Shown: positions 26,460 through 34,931, numbered from the stretch's first letter. The stretch is DNA of 64,000 bases from Polynucleobacter bastaniensis (GCF_018882205.1 NZ_JACVOU010000005.1:204955-268954); one strand, 5' to 3'. Notes: a model not told the origin generated them from the letters alone. Program-made: numbers and translations.

Positions 26460-26992
26460 CTAGCTTCTTCTTTTTTATTTGAGCCGTGCATGCGCATCTC
26501 AAAGATCTTCTCAACTGATCTACCGCCAAAGTAAGCCAGCATGACTAGCTGACCCCATTCGCCCAAGAGCCTCACATAGGCCTCATTGATATCTATTCCC
26601 ATGGCTGAGAGCAATGCAAATAATAGGTAGGCTGTGAGGATGTAAACCAAGGTTCCTGGACGGATATTCTTTGATAACTTGGAATCACTACCCATATCAG
26701 ATTGCCAGCGCTGTGTGGTATTTTCTTGAGAAGCTCGGTGCATCTCAGCTAGAAGCTTGGATTCTTCAATCTCGAGCTCTTTTTGCTTCAGCGTGTATTG
26801 GAGTAGCAACTGCTCTTGTTCAATCTCCAGTTGTTTGAGCTTGATCAGATCTTCATGACTGGGGTTGTCTGGAATGCGCGCACCAATCTTGCTCTCAATG
26901 AATTCCTTGCCTTTGGCTTGGACCGCGCCCGCAAGTAGGCCAAGGCCATTGACGGCTAAGGTTTGCACTAGAGAGGTGATGATTGGAAGCAT
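26456..26992 (-). CDS. Putative holin (GTA-type three-TM holin-like)
   Basis: A 178-residue protein. Residues 1-25 form a hydrophobic N-terminal segment, residues about 30-100 a Glu/Lys/Gln-rich coiled coil, and the C-terminus two membrane helices (LVYILTAYLLFALLSAMGI and LVMLAYFGGRS). The closing GGRSVEKIFEMRMHG block is characteristic of the holin family linked to gene-transfer-agent and podovirus lysis cassettes. Overlap of 4 bp with the endolysin gene supports a lysis function. Confidence 0.75.
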   Translation of the reverse strand: MLPIITSLVQTLAVNGLGLLAGAVQAKGKEFIESKIGARIPDNPSHEDLIKLKQLEIEQEQLLLQYTLKQKELEIEESKLLAEMHRASQENTTQRWQSDMGSDSKLSKNIRPGTLVYILTAYLLFALLSAMGIDINEAYVRLLGEWGQLVMLAYFGGRSVEKIFEMRMHGSNKKEEAR

Positions 26993-27046
26993 GTCATTAG
27001 CTCTTTTCTTGATGCTCGAAGATATGAATAAGTATGGAAGTCCACC

Positions 27047-27089
27047 GCCCCACTACCGCCTAGGCTTTTTTTGGTGTTGGCAGTGGGGC
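27047..27089. other. Hairpin in the 184-bp gap before the lysis genes
   Basis: GCCCCACT (27047-27054) pairs with AGTGGGGC (27082-27089) around a 27-base loop containing TTTTTTT. It lies in the only sizeable gap (26993-27176) between the 131-residue phage protein and the holin. It could be a transcript-processing or attenuation site; it lacks the compact shape of a standard terminator. I see no gene in the gap. Confidence 0.35.
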
Positions 27090-27176
27090 GCAGTTACGCG
27101 CGCCCACACACCATGGTTACTTCAACACCCGCAGCCGCACCCAAATACCTGCTGCTAGCGGTGGCCTTCCCTTCTG

Positions 27177-27572
27177 CTAGCGTTTCTTGGCTCCTTTGGT
27201 TTCTGATGGCTCTTGATCAAGAGTTCCTTCTAATGCCTTCTCTTGTGCTGGGAGTTGACCTTCTTTCATCAAGCCCTCTACGATCTCCATGAGGCGATCA
27301 CCATCATCTTCACCAAAAACTTTGGCTACGACCTCATGGCCATACTTAGCGCATAGGCGGTCATACTCTTGCTCTGGAGTAATCGTTGTTTTTGAAGGAC
27401 GCTCGAACACCGTGACGTTCTCGCGCCCAAAGAGATTACGAAGGATGTTGGTCTCATATGGCGGCACAAACACATGGATGGTCGTGAATGCATCCCTACG
27501 AACTACCGCTTCCACCTCTTTAATTTGGAAGTCACTATGAATGAGTTCTTTATGGTTCGTACTATTATTCAT
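27177..27572 (-). CDS. Unknown phage protein downstream of capsid
   Basis: 131 residues, started at 27572 because a near-perfect AAGGAGGAG Shine-Dalgarno precedes this ATG; a longer frame would run into the capsid gene. No recognised family. The N-terminal half is mixed (VVRRDAFTTIHVFVPPYETN), the C-terminal half acidic and helical (EQEYDRLCAKYGHEVVAKVFGE), ending in a charged tail. By location after the capsid it may be a minor head or head-completion protein; this is position-based inference. Confidence 0.7.
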   Translation of the reverse strand: MNNSTNHKELIHSDFQIKEVEAVVRRDAFTTIHVFVPPYETNILRNLFGRENVTVFERPSKTTITPEQEYDRLCAKYGHEVVAKVFGEDDGDRLMEIVEGLMKEGQLPAQEKALEGTLDQEPSETKGAKKR

Positions 27573-27582
27573 TGGCTCCTCC

Positions 27583-28629
27583 TTATTGAATAGCCAATAC
27601 CGCATGGGCATTTGCTCGTGAGATAGATAAAGCACAGCGTAGGTTGACCATGGCGTACATAGCGAGAGTGTCGTGCGGACGGATTGGGGCAACGATGTCT
27701 AAGTCATCATCACGCAGCTTCATAAAGCGAGTGTTGAGGAAGTAGCAGCGCTTACTCCACTCCACGGTGCGATTGGCCATGGCATCGAGTTCATCAAACT
27801 GCGGATCCCAGATGATCTCTACACCTTTGAAGGCAAGGCCAGTGTTTACACCAGCTCCTACGCCAGCATCGATGTACTTGGTCTCACCTGATCCAGCGAT
27901 ATGAGTAACGGTTACCTGTTTGCGATAGGTATCAATGAACTTGCCACCCGCAATGATGAAATCTGGACTTCCGCCATGCTTAATACATTGACGCCAGGCA
28001 GTCTCCATCTCACCCACTAAGTTGCCTGGCGCTGTTGAAGTGATGTCCTTGACCGCGTAGTTGCGCCAGTAACTTGCCTTGGCTCGATCGATACCACCTA
28101 CCGTGCCAGCATCCGGGGCCAGGCTTACCAAACTATCAAGCCCTACCAAGGCATCTGCGCCATGTGAGCCGTCGCGGTGCAACTCTAGATCTAACTTATT
28201 GAGAAAGCCTTCTCTAAGGACTTCTAGCTGCTCATCTAATAGATTAATCAATTGCACGCGCTCGTTGTATTCCAATTGGAATCCTCGCGCCCCACCCTCA
28301 CGCACCTTAATGCCATTGCTAAAGAGGCGGTCATAGTCGATATACAGACCATCGACTGCTCTACGCCAGGGGAATGAGGCTTGCTCAGTCGTATTGCGTT
28401 TATTGAACTTGACCGTCTCCTCGCCAAAGGCCCAGCTAAAGTTACTGCCATGTTCTTTGCGGATATTCTCGACAACGTTCTGCTTTGCGCCCAATAGGCT
28501 CTTTCGCCCTTCCATAAGTTTTTTAAGAAAAGGTCTTTCTACCGCAATTTGATCGACTGGTAGGTTGCGCAAGTACTCATCCAAGGAAACCTTAGCTAAC
28601 TCTTGCAAGTCTGTATTTGAAATTGGCAT
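27583..28629 (-). CDS. Phage major capsid-like protein
   Basis: A 348-residue protein whose length, lack of transmembrane or enzymatic motifs and position suggest the major capsid subunit. Stretches such as ASFPWRRAVDGLYIDYDRLF, LLDEQLEVLREGFLNKLDLEL and PDFIIAGGKFIDTYRKQV are typical of capsid proteins of P22-like/podovirus-type heads without an N-terminal protease-cleaved delta domain. RBS AGGGGTGG. It starts 6.3 kb downstream of the scaffold-like gene, with unrelated cargo between. It needs its own promoter, since a hairpin and opposing genes separate it from the terminase block. Confidence 0.65.
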   Translation of the reverse strand: MPISNTDLQELAKVSLDEYLRNLPVDQIAVERPFLKKLMEGRKSLLGAKQNVVENIRKEHGSNFSWAFGEETVKFNKRNTTEQASFPWRRAVDGLYIDYDRLFSNGIKVREGGARGFQLEYNERVQLINLLDEQLEVLREGFLNKLDLELHRDGSHGADALVGLDSLVSLAPDAGTVGGIDRAKASYWRNYAVKDITSTAPGNLVGEMETAWRQCIKHGGSPDFIIAGGKFIDTYRKQVTVTHIAGSGETKYIDAGVGAGVNTGLAFKGVEIIWDPQFDELDAMANRTVEWSKRCYFLNTRFMKLRDDDLDIVAPIRPHDTLAMYAMVNLRCALSISRANAHAVLAIQ

Positions 28630-28829
28630 ATGCCACCCCTATCAATATGTTTATCTATTTGTGTCTTGGTTGGCTTCATTCCAATTGATAGAGCGTGAAC
28701 CTATCCATTGCTACGCTGCTAGTCGCGACTCTAGCTTTAACGCGGTGGCTTGAAGCGCTGATATCAATTATTGGGGTGGGACATATGGGTTTGGGATATT
28801 TGTGGGGTTTTTGTTGGTATTTCTCAATC

Positions 28830-28861
28830 TAGTTGCATAGCTAATTAATTTAGGTTACACT
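28830..28861 (+). promoter_or_regulatory. Promoter of the MarR gene with 18-bp operator
   Basis: TTGCAT (28833-28838), a 17-bp spacer and TACACT (28856-28861) form a sigma-70 type promoter. The 18-mer TAGTTGCATAGCTAATTA (28830-28847) covers the -35 and recurs exactly in front of the tautomerase gene, marking it as the probable MarR operator. The MarR ATG at 28868 is 7 bases past the -10 and has no Shine-Dalgarno, so the mRNA is probably leaderless. Confidence 0.65.
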
Positions 28862-28867
28862 AACCCC

Positions 28868-29284
28868 ATGTTTGAACAATGCCTCTATTTCAATACCACC
28901 AGCCTAGCTCGTCAGCTAGAGCGGGAATGGACAAGTGCATTTAAACCATTTGGTCTAACGCCATCCCAGGCTTTTATGCTGAGAGTGGTTTTAGATAAAG
29001 CCCCGCTACTCCAAAGCGAGTTAGCCAAGGAGATGAATATCAGCCGTCCTACCGCTACTAGGGGCCTAGACGGCCTAGAGAGATTGGGCTTAATTAAACG
29101 TGCTGCGTCCGCTAGAGATGGTCGCGAACAAGAGATTCATCCCACCCCTAGCGCTACAAAGATCAAGGTGGACCTAAATGCTGCTAGTGCTGCCGTTACC
29201 AAGCGCATGAAGAAGTTATTGGGTAGTAATGAGTTTGAATCCGTTGTAACCCAAATGAGGACTATTACATCAGCCCTGAAGTAA
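28868..29284 (+). CDS. MarR family transcriptional regulator
   Basis: A 138-residue winged-helix regulator. The DNA-binding part reads LQSELAKEMNISRPTATRGLDGLERLGLI, followed by the wing RAASARDGREQEIHPT, both standard for MarR. It probably represses itself and the tautomerase gene behind it, since both promoters carry the same 18-bp sequence. Cysteine 5 near the N-terminus could be redox- or ligand-sensing, though this is speculation. Confidence 0.88.
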   Translation: MFEQCLYFNTTSLARQLEREWTSAFKPFGLTPSQAFMLRVVLDKAPLLQSELAKEMNISRPTATRGLDGLERLGLIKRAASARDGREQEIHPTPSATKIKVDLNAASAAVTKRMKKLLGSNEFESVVTQMRTITSALK

Positions 29285-29316
29285 GTATTGATTCGTGAGC
29301 TTTTTTATTTAAGTAA

Positions 29317-29334
29317 TAGTTGCATAGCTAATTA
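29317..29334 (+). promoter_or_regulatory. Second copy of the MarR operator, before the tautomerase gene
   Basis: TAGTTGCATAGCTAATTA is identical over 18 bases to the copy at 28830-28847. It contains the same TTGCAT -35-like hexamer; the matching -10 (TAACCA at 29343) is weak. The tautomerase ATG at 29360 has a normal AAGG ribosome binding site, unlike the MarR gene. Confidence 0.6.
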
Positions 29335-29359
29335 CTTTTAATTAACCAAGGAAATAAAT

Positions 29360-29749
29360 ATGCCCATCTTGAACGTAAAGGTCAGCGGCCAAAAGAATGC
29401 TGCCACCACCAAAGCAATACATGAACTACTGTTAGATCTGACTCACCGGATTCTGGGCAAGAAGAAGGAAGTAACTGCAATTGCGATTGACTATGTAGAT
29501 CCTGAATGCTGGATGGTTGGCGGGAAGCTATTGAGCGATCAAAACATGAATAGCTTTTACTTTGATATCAAGATCACCGATGAAACCAATACCAAGGATG
29601 AGAAGGCTAAATACATTAAAGAGGCTTTTGAGGGCTTTGCTCGCATATTAGGCAACCTGCATGAAGAGAGTTATATCTACGTGCAGGATGTAAGGGGTGC
29701 CTCTTATGGATATGGTGGAAAGACCCAGGAATATCGATACCATCATTAG
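29360..29749 (+). CDS. Tautomerase family protein (4-oxalocrotonate tautomerase-like)
   Basis: A 129-residue protein starting MPILNVKVSG, so after methionine removal the catalytic N-terminal proline is exposed. It has two beta-alpha-beta-like halves (MPILNVKV and NSFYFDIKITDETN), consistent with the longer tautomerases. VTAIAIDYVDPECWMVGG carries the usual second-strand residues. The substrate is unknown; related enzymes act on enol or halogenated acids. Presumably controlled by the MarR protein before it. Confidence 0.85.
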   Translation: MPILNVKVSGQKNAATTKAIHELLLDLTHRILGKKKEVTAIAIDYVDPECWMVGGKLLSDQNMNSFYFDIKITDETNTKDEKAKYIKEAFEGFARILGNLHEESYIYVQDVRGASYGYGGKTQEYRYHH

Positions 29750-29773
29750 GCTATCACTAAGCCGCACTGGTCT

Positions 29774-29876
29774 TTATGCCCAATGTGTCATTGCGCCACC
29801 TTGGGCATAAATAAGCGTTTCTTTGCCTGTGGCCGTCAAGGGTGCGCAAGCCACCCCTTTGGGGTGCCCTTGACGG
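29774..29876. other. Two inverted repeats between the tautomerase gene and hipB
   Basis: TTATGCCCAA (29774-29783) pairs perfectly with TTGGGCATAA (29801-29810). A second structure has outer arms CCGTCAAGGG (29833-29842) and CCCTTGACGG (29867-29876) enclosing an inner CACCCC-TTT-GGGGTG hairpin (29852-29866). Neither is followed by a T-run, so they are weak as terminators. They could be protein sites, RNA structures or junction scars. The rest of 29750-30035 holds the hipBA control region. Confidence 0.5.
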
Positions 29877-29913
29877 AAATAGACCGCCTGTACTCCACCC
29901 ATTAAAAATCAAT

Positions 29914-29968
29914 AAATGACTCATAAATAAGTCATTAATTCACTTAAGGACTTATTTATGAGTCATTT
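29914..29968. repeat. Perfect 20-bp inverted repeat upstream of hipBA
   Basis: The arms 29914-29933 and 29949-29968 are exact reverse complements over 20 bp, with a 15-base spacer; similarity continues outward with a 2-base bulge. Each arm contains ATGACTCATAAATAAGTC. It ends 4 bp upstream of the hipBA -35 box, so it may be an upstream operator for HipB or a cruciform-forming element. Confidence 0.65.
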
Positions 29969-29971
29969 TTA

Positions 29972-30000
29972 TTGACCAATGAGGTTTAAACAGGTATATT
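29972..30000 (+). promoter_or_regulatory. hipBA promoter
   Basis: TTGACC (29972-29977), a 17-bp spacer, then TATATT (29995-30000): a near-consensus sigma-70 promoter. Start of transcription should fall near 30007, leaving a leader of about 30 bases with a GAGG ribosome binding site at 30027. Confidence 0.7.
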
Positions 30001-30035
30001 AGTGCCTTGTACTTAATGAACAGCATGAGGCAACT

Positions 30036-30377
30036 ATGCGCGTAGATCAACAGCTATCTCTAGCATCAAAGCAACTTGGCCAATCCGCTGAAATAGCGCA
30101 ATGCCTAGTTTCGTTGCGCCTTGCCCGTCATATTCGCCAAGGTGAGGCTGCGGTTCGCGCGGGCTTGTCTCGTGCAACTGCCCAACGCATTGAAAAGGGT
30201 GATCCTGGCGTTGCCATTGGCGCACTGCTACGTTACTTAGATGCAATCGCTCCAGGCATGACCTTATTGCAACTGTTAAGCGGCAATGATCCTGCGATCG
30301 CTGCCTTGGAGCGTCGCTCGCGCCCTCAACGCGTCCGTGACTTAAGTACGGCTGAAATGAAAGCGCTTGATTTCTGA
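30036..30377 (+). CDS. hipB: HipB-like HTH antitoxin
   Basis: A 113-residue XRE-type protein; the helix-turn-helix spans about residues 35-60 (RQGEAAVRAGLSRATAQRIEKGD). A C-terminal tail ends RVRDLSTAEMKALDF and may contact the kinase. Its stop overlaps the hipA ATG (TGATG), indicating coupled translation. It should bind the promoter region and neutralise HipA. The N-terminus is longer than in E. coli HipB. Confidence 0.85.
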   Translation: MRVDQQLSLASKQLGQSAEIAQCLVSLRLARHIRQGEAAVRAGLSRATAQRIEKGDPGVAIGALLRYLDAIAPGMTLLQLLSGNDPAIAALERRSRPQRVRDLSTAEMKALDF

Positions 30378-31684
30378 TGGCAAACACAACTAAAGACCTG
30401 TTTGTCTTTGCCAATCTTGATGGTGAATTTGTACCAGCAGGACAACTACAAGTAGATGAGGAAGGCTCAAGACTTATTGCCTCTTCATTTGCTTATGGCC
30501 TGCGCTACCTAGATAGGGGCAATGCACAGGAAATTGATCCTGTCGCCCTTAGCCTTAAGAATAAAAGCGAGATCAAAGGCAAGCGCCTCGTTCCACCAAA
30601 TGGTCTAGAAGCTTTTGGCGGAATTCGTGATGCTGCTCCTGATTCTTGGGGAAGAAGAGTGATTGAAGCTAGGCTGAAGGTTCCAGCTAATAGCCTGCCA
30701 GAATCAACCTACCTACTTGAAGCTGGCAGTGATCGCATTGGGGCTTTAGATATTCGAGCCTCCTTAGATCAAGAAGAGCGTCCTGCACATGAAAGTATTC
30801 ACAATCTATCTTACGTACTAGAGGGTGCACAAAAGATTGAGGCTGGCTTACCAGTATCAGAAGCGTTATCGAGAATTTTGATTGTGGGTAGCGGCCTAGG
30901 GGGTATGCGCCCAAAGGCAAGCGTACGTGATGATGACAATATTTTATGGATGGCCAAGTTCCCAGGCAACACTGATGGAGTCTTAGATGTACCAAGCATT
31001 GAATACGCCACCCTCAAACTTGCAGAATTAGCTGGCCTCAATGTAGCGCAAACTCAATTAGAGCAAGTTGGCAAGAAAAGGGTGTTAATGGTCAAACGTT
31101 TTGATCGCTCTTGGACCGCTTCAGCTCGCTCAGTAGAGATTCGTCATCATGTGATTAGCGCCCTCACACTCGTTGCTTGCCACGAATCAGAGTCCAATAC
31201 AAAAAGCTATATGGATATTGCAGATGCTATACGCAGATATTGCCTGGTTCAAACAGTCAAATCAGATGTAGAAGAACTATATGCACGCATGATCTTTAAC
31301 CTTTTTGTCAGTAACGATGATGATCATCTACGCAATCATGCCTTCTTATGGAACCAGGAGCTTAAAGGCTGGAGCCTAAGCCCACTCTATGATGTGATGC
31401 CACATGCAGTCATCGCAAGTGAACGCTATCAACATCTAGGCATTGGACCTCAAGGCAAGCTAGCAACCCTAGATAATGCCTATGGGGCTAAAGAGCGCTT
31501 TGGTTTATCTGTGCAGCAAGCAAGCTCCATTATCGATCGTGTATGGCGAGTAACTAGGCAGTGGAAAACACACTTCGAAAGCCTTGGAATTCCTGCAGAT
31601 CAAATTGAAGGAATCTCCCGGGCCTTTAGACACATTGATGATATTTGTAGTCCTGAATTAATCAAGACTCTAGCTAAAGGCTAA
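30377..31684 (+). CDS. hipA: HipA family serine/threonine kinase toxin
   Basis: A 435-residue HipA-type kinase. Motifs: GGIRDAAPDSWGRRVIE (HipA N-terminal block), the Gly-rich GLGGMRPKASV loop before the ATP-binding WMAKFPG lysine, LMVKRFDR, catalytic NDDDHLRNHAFLW (Asp/His/Asn) and LSPLYDVMP in the activation segment. Such kinases phosphorylate aminoacyl-tRNA synthetases (GltX or TrpS in studied examples) and cause dormancy. Full length and apparently intact. Forms an operon with hipB. Confidence 0.92.
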   Translation: MANTTKDLFVFANLDGEFVPAGQLQVDEEGSRLIASSFAYGLRYLDRGNAQEIDPVALSLKNKSEIKGKRLVPPNGLEAFGGIRDAAPDSWGRRVIEARLKVPANSLPESTYLLEAGSDRIGALDIRASLDQEERPAHESIHNLSYVLEGAQKIEAGLPVSEALSRILIVGSGLGGMRPKASVRDDDNILWMAKFPGNTDGVLDVPSIEYATLKLAELAGLNVAQTQLEQVGKKRVLMVKRFDRSWTASARSVEIRHHVISALTLVACHESESNTKSYMDIADAIRRYCLVQTVKSDVEELYARMIFNLFVSNDDDHLRNHAFLWNQELKGWSLSPLYDVMPHAVIASERYQHLGIGPQGKLATLDNAYGAKERFGLSVQQASSIIDRVWRVTRQWKTHFESLGIPADQIEGISRAFRHIDDICSPELIKTLAKG

Positions 31685-31713
31685 TCACTTATTGAGAAGA
31701 TCTTGCTAGGAAA

Positions 31714-32481
31714 CTAGATTTCAACAATAAGCGATGGATTAAATTCTGGGTTTTCGGCGTGGTTAGATCGAACATAACCGCGAGGATTACAAACCACCCT
31801 AGTGCCATTCATTTCATAATCGCAGGAATCATGCGTATGCCCATGAATCCATAGAGACATCTTGCCAAAGAGGTGCGCCAACTCCGAAGAAAAGCAGGCG
31901 GACAATAAATCTTGCTTATAGCGCTCTGCAACTGAGCCCATTGAGGGTAGATGGTGCGTAACCACCACTGTCTTGCCATCAAATGGTCTCTCTAGCTCCT
32001 GCTGTAGCCAAGCCAATGATTTTTCATGTAATTGAATCGATTTTTTCGGGGAAAAATTTCTTCCTCCATCGCGTATTGCTCTAAAGTCATTTAAGTAAAG
32101 CTCGCCATACGATAAGCATTTAGACTTCAGATCCTGACCAAATAATAAAAAGTCAGTCCATAACGTAGCTCCCAAGAAGCGGATGGGGGCATTTGATTTT
32201 GGATCCTGTAGTTGCAGCACATCATCATCTAGAAAATGAATTCCGTTCTCAGTGGATGCGTTCCTCATCCGTTCAATGGCGTGAACACGCTGGGAACCAT
32301 AGAACTCATGATTGCCAGCCACATAAATAATCTCTTGATTCGGAAACGATTTTCTAGCTCAAGTTATACCCTCGGAGCGCAGGCTAATATCACCGGCCAG
32401 GACAATAACATCTGCCACATTCAATGCAGGTGAAAAGTCGGCAAATTCTAAATGCAAATCACTTAGTACATGAATTTTCAT
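31714..32481 (-). pseudogene. Metallophosphoesterase interrupted by one in-frame TGA
   Basis: Reading from the ATG at 32481 gives MKIHVLSDLHLEF (metal site DxH), VIVLAGDI (GD), then TGA at codon 41 (32359-32361), and after it EIIYVAGNHEFYGSQ (GNHE), VVTHHLPS and WIHGHTHDS. All metallophosphoesterase motifs are in one frame across 255 codons, so a single substitution breaks an otherwise complete gene. In relatives this position is usually a tryptophan, and TGG to TGA is the simplest change. A restart at the GTG at 32322 would lack the first metal ligands, so it is likely inactive. Confidence 0.85.
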
Positions 32482-32636
32482 AATTTAGATATGTCGCCAT
32501 GATGATCTTGATATTGAGATCTAGTGTAGTCAATAAATTAACCATGACGTCCTACAAGGAATTGAGCTTGGCATTGACGTTAGCCTTGGGGGACTCTACA
32601 TTATCAACACACTACTAAAAACCGTGTTCATCAAAA

Positions 32637-33242
32637 ATGTATCAAGAACAAAACTATTTCTCGCTTGATTTAGAGCTCAATAATGCTCAAGATAATTCCA
32701 CAGTAAATCCAAAGATCATTCAGGTCGGCATAGCCGTTGGCAATTACCATGACTATGTCAATCAATCCCTATCTATGTATAAATGGTTCTTAGATCCTCA
32801 AGAGCCTATTTTTGAGTTCATTACCCAATTAACGGGCATTTGTAATCAGGATATTTCTGACTATGCAGTTCCACATGAACAAGTAGCTAAAGAAATTGGT
32901 GAAATTATTACTAAGCGCAATTGCTTTGTTAATCCCATTACCTGGGGCGGTGGCGATTCACTTGAACTGAAATCTGAATTTAAAGATCAAGGTATCAGCT
33001 TTCCCTATTTTGGTCGTCGATGGATCGATGTCAAAACTTGGTATAGCCTGCACATGCTTGCCATGGGCAAAAAACCCAGTGGCGGTCTATCCTCAGGTCT
33101 AGGTTCTTTTAAGCTTCAATTTGAAGGCAGTCCACATAGAGCAGATGTTGATGCTCTCAATACCTTGAGGCTTTTCTTTGAAATCCTTCACAGGCACAAT
33201 CGGATATATCAACTGGTAAACGATGCAAGGGCTTTGAAATAG
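32637..33242 (+). CDS. 3'-5' exonuclease of the DEDD superfamily
   Basis: A 201-residue nuclease-like protein. FSLDLELN supplies the first Asp-x-Glu, the middle part has TWGGGDSLELKSEF (third acidic site), and SPHRADVDALNTLR the terminal His and Asp of the DEDDh type. Such enzymes degrade DNA or RNA from the 3' end. No good Shine-Dalgarno is seen before the ATG. It lies between the broken phosphoesterase and the Fic gene, all unlike the surrounding phage genes. Confidence 0.75.
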   Translation: MYQEQNYFSLDLELNNAQDNSTVNPKIIQVGIAVGNYHDYVNQSLSMYKWFLDPQEPIFEFITQLTGICNQDISDYAVPHEQVAKEIGEIITKRNCFVNPITWGGGDSLELKSEFKDQGISFPYFGRRWIDVKTWYSLHMLAMGKKPSGGLSSGLGSFKLQFEGSPHRADVDALNTLRLFFEILHRHNRIYQLVNDARALK

Positions 33243-33292
33243 CCGTGTCTATATACCTAAAAATAGGGTTATTTTGATTCTATACGCACTTT

Positions 33293-33335
33293 TGTTGACA
33301 TTAAACTATAATATATGCATAGTTGTTGACATTAA
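33293..33335 (+). promoter_or_regulatory. Promoter region of the Fic gene with 12-bp direct repeats
   Basis: TGTTGACATTAA occurs at 33293-33304 and 33324-33335, 31 bp apart. Each copy contains a consensus -35 (TTGACA); the first is followed at 17 bp by CATAGT as a weak -10. The AT-rich spacer TATAATATATGCATA lies between. The spacing of about three helical turns is compatible with paired binding of an AbiEi-like winged helix, encoded by the gene itself. Confidence 0.5.
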
Positions 33336-33353
33336 TGGATAAATTGAGGCCCT

Positions 33354-34853
33354 ATGAACACTTCTGTTGACCAGCTGCCCCTCTTGCTTTTTAGTTCGAG
33401 AGAAGACAAAACCAATGCCCAGAGAATTTCCCGCTTGGCTAGGTCTGGTCGTTTGCGTCAAATTTATCGCGGCATTTACACCAGCGACCTCAACAGCCCA
33501 CTCGAGCAAATCATTCGGCCAAATTGGCGGCAAATTACCGAATATCTGTATCCAGGCTCTGTAATAGCTTACCGTTCTGCTCATCTTTGCAAACCAGATG
33601 ATAGCGGCAATGTATTTTTAGTATCTGGCAATAGAGCACGTCAAATAGCATTTCCGGGGTTGACTCTAAATATCTTGCCAGGTCCTCCTGCAGTTCAATC
33701 GCACAAAGATTCGCTTAACGATACCCCTTATGGAAAACTCTTTATATCCTCGGAGGCTAGGCGGCTGTTAGAGAATCTCTATAGCCGCAAAGGCTCAGAT
33801 CTTCGCACTATGGGTCGCCCTTGGGTTGAGTCTTATTTAAGCAAGCTATGCACCATTCGTGGTGAACATAAGCTCAATGCACTGCGTGATGATGCTAAAG
33901 CTATTGCCCCTGAATTAGGTCTAGAGGTTCAATTTAAAACACTGAACACGATTGTTTCGGCCTTAATGCAAACTGGTAAGGCTCGCTCTTTAAGGGCAGC
34001 TGATGCATTAGCGCGCGCAGCTGGTAAGCCTTATGATCCTGATCGCATTGAGATCTTCGAAACTTTGTTTTCTGCTTTAAGAAAGCCTTTTCCCATCATT
34101 GAAGATCAGGCAAAAACGGGTAAAAGCGCCTTTAATTTCGCATTCTTTGAATCGTACTTTTCGAACTACATTGAAGGCACTACATTCACCGTCGAAGAGG
34201 CCTCCGAGATTATTTTCGATGGGAAAATCATTCCAAAGCGAAATGAGGACTCACATGATGTACTTGGTACCTTTAAAGCAATCATGGAGCAACCCTTTCG
34301 CTCTAAGCCTCCAAAAGATGAAGATGATTTCTTAGCGTGGCTTTTGCAATGTAATCTCCAAATACTCTCTAGTCGTCCAGATAAAAATCCAGGCGAATGG
34401 AAAGAGCAAACTAACCAAGCGGGCAATACCATTTTTGTTCACCCAGAGCTTGTAAAAGGTACTTTGCGCGAAGGATTCAAGCGCGTCGCTTTACTAGAAG
34501 ACCCTTTTGCGCGCGCATTGATGGCGATGTTTGTTATTACTGAAGTACACCCATTTATGGATGGTAACGGCCGAACTGCGCGCCTAACGATGAATACCTA
34601 CCTAACTCAACATTCCGCCTCTCGCATCATTATTCCCACAGCTTATCGTGAGGAATATTTACTGCCATTAAAAGCGCTGTCTCAAAATAATGATCCCGAT
34701 CCTTTCATTCGATCCATGACTCGTGCATGGCGTTGGACTGCTGGATTTGATTATTCGAACTTCCCGAATCTTTGGGAAAAAATGAAGGTTTGCAACGCAT
34801 TTACAGACAACCCTTCACAGTATCAATTGCTTGATCCTCACGATATAAGCTAA
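33354..34853 (+). CDS. AbiEi-like winged-helix domain fused to a Fic AMPylase domain
   Basis: A 499-residue protein. Residues 1-200 resemble AbiEi/type IV antitoxin proteins (RISRLARSGRLRQIYRGIYTSD; SVIAYRSAHL; YGKLFISSEARRLLENL). Residues about 250-480 are a Fic domain, with core HPFMDGNGRTAR (His about 399) and an N-terminal inhibitory helix SNYIEG that matches the S/TxxxE(G/N) motif. Fic proteins transfer AMP from ATP to target proteins and are silenced by that glutamate. The fusion would join the toxic enzyme with a DNA-binding, self-regulating module. It ends before a bidirectional hairpin. Confidence 0.82.
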   Translation: MNTSVDQLPLLLFSSREDKTNAQRISRLARSGRLRQIYRGIYTSDLNSPLEQIIRPNWRQITEYLYPGSVIAYRSAHLCKPDDSGNVFLVSGNRARQIAFPGLTLNILPGPPAVQSHKDSLNDTPYGKLFISSEARRLLENLYSRKGSDLRTMGRPWVESYLSKLCTIRGEHKLNALRDDAKAIAPELGLEVQFKTLNTIVSALMQTGKARSLRAADALARAAGKPYDPDRIEIFETLFSALRKPFPIIEDQAKTGKSAFNFAFFESYFSNYIEGTTFTVEEASEIIFDGKIIPKRNEDSHDVLGTFKAIMEQPFRSKPPKDEDDFLAWLLQCNLQILSSRPDKNPGEWKEQTNQAGNTIFVHPELVKGTLREGFKRVALLEDPFARALMAMFVITEVHPFMDGNGRTARLTMNTYLTQHSASRIIIPTAYREEYLLPLKALSQNNDPDPFIRSMTRAWRWTAGFDYSNFPNLWEKMKVCNAFTDNPSQYQLLDPHDIS

Positions 34854-34931
34854 GTTGTAGACCAAATAGGGCTATATCTGCTGTTTTGTAGACAAAATGA
34901 GGTGCTTATGGTGCCTAAAGACATTTCTGTC

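Noticed and set aside
32359..32361. The TGA in the metallophosphoesterase as a selenocysteine codon
   Set aside because: It is not at a catalytic position and no SECIS-like hairpin directly after it was seen; a nonsense mutation is simpler.
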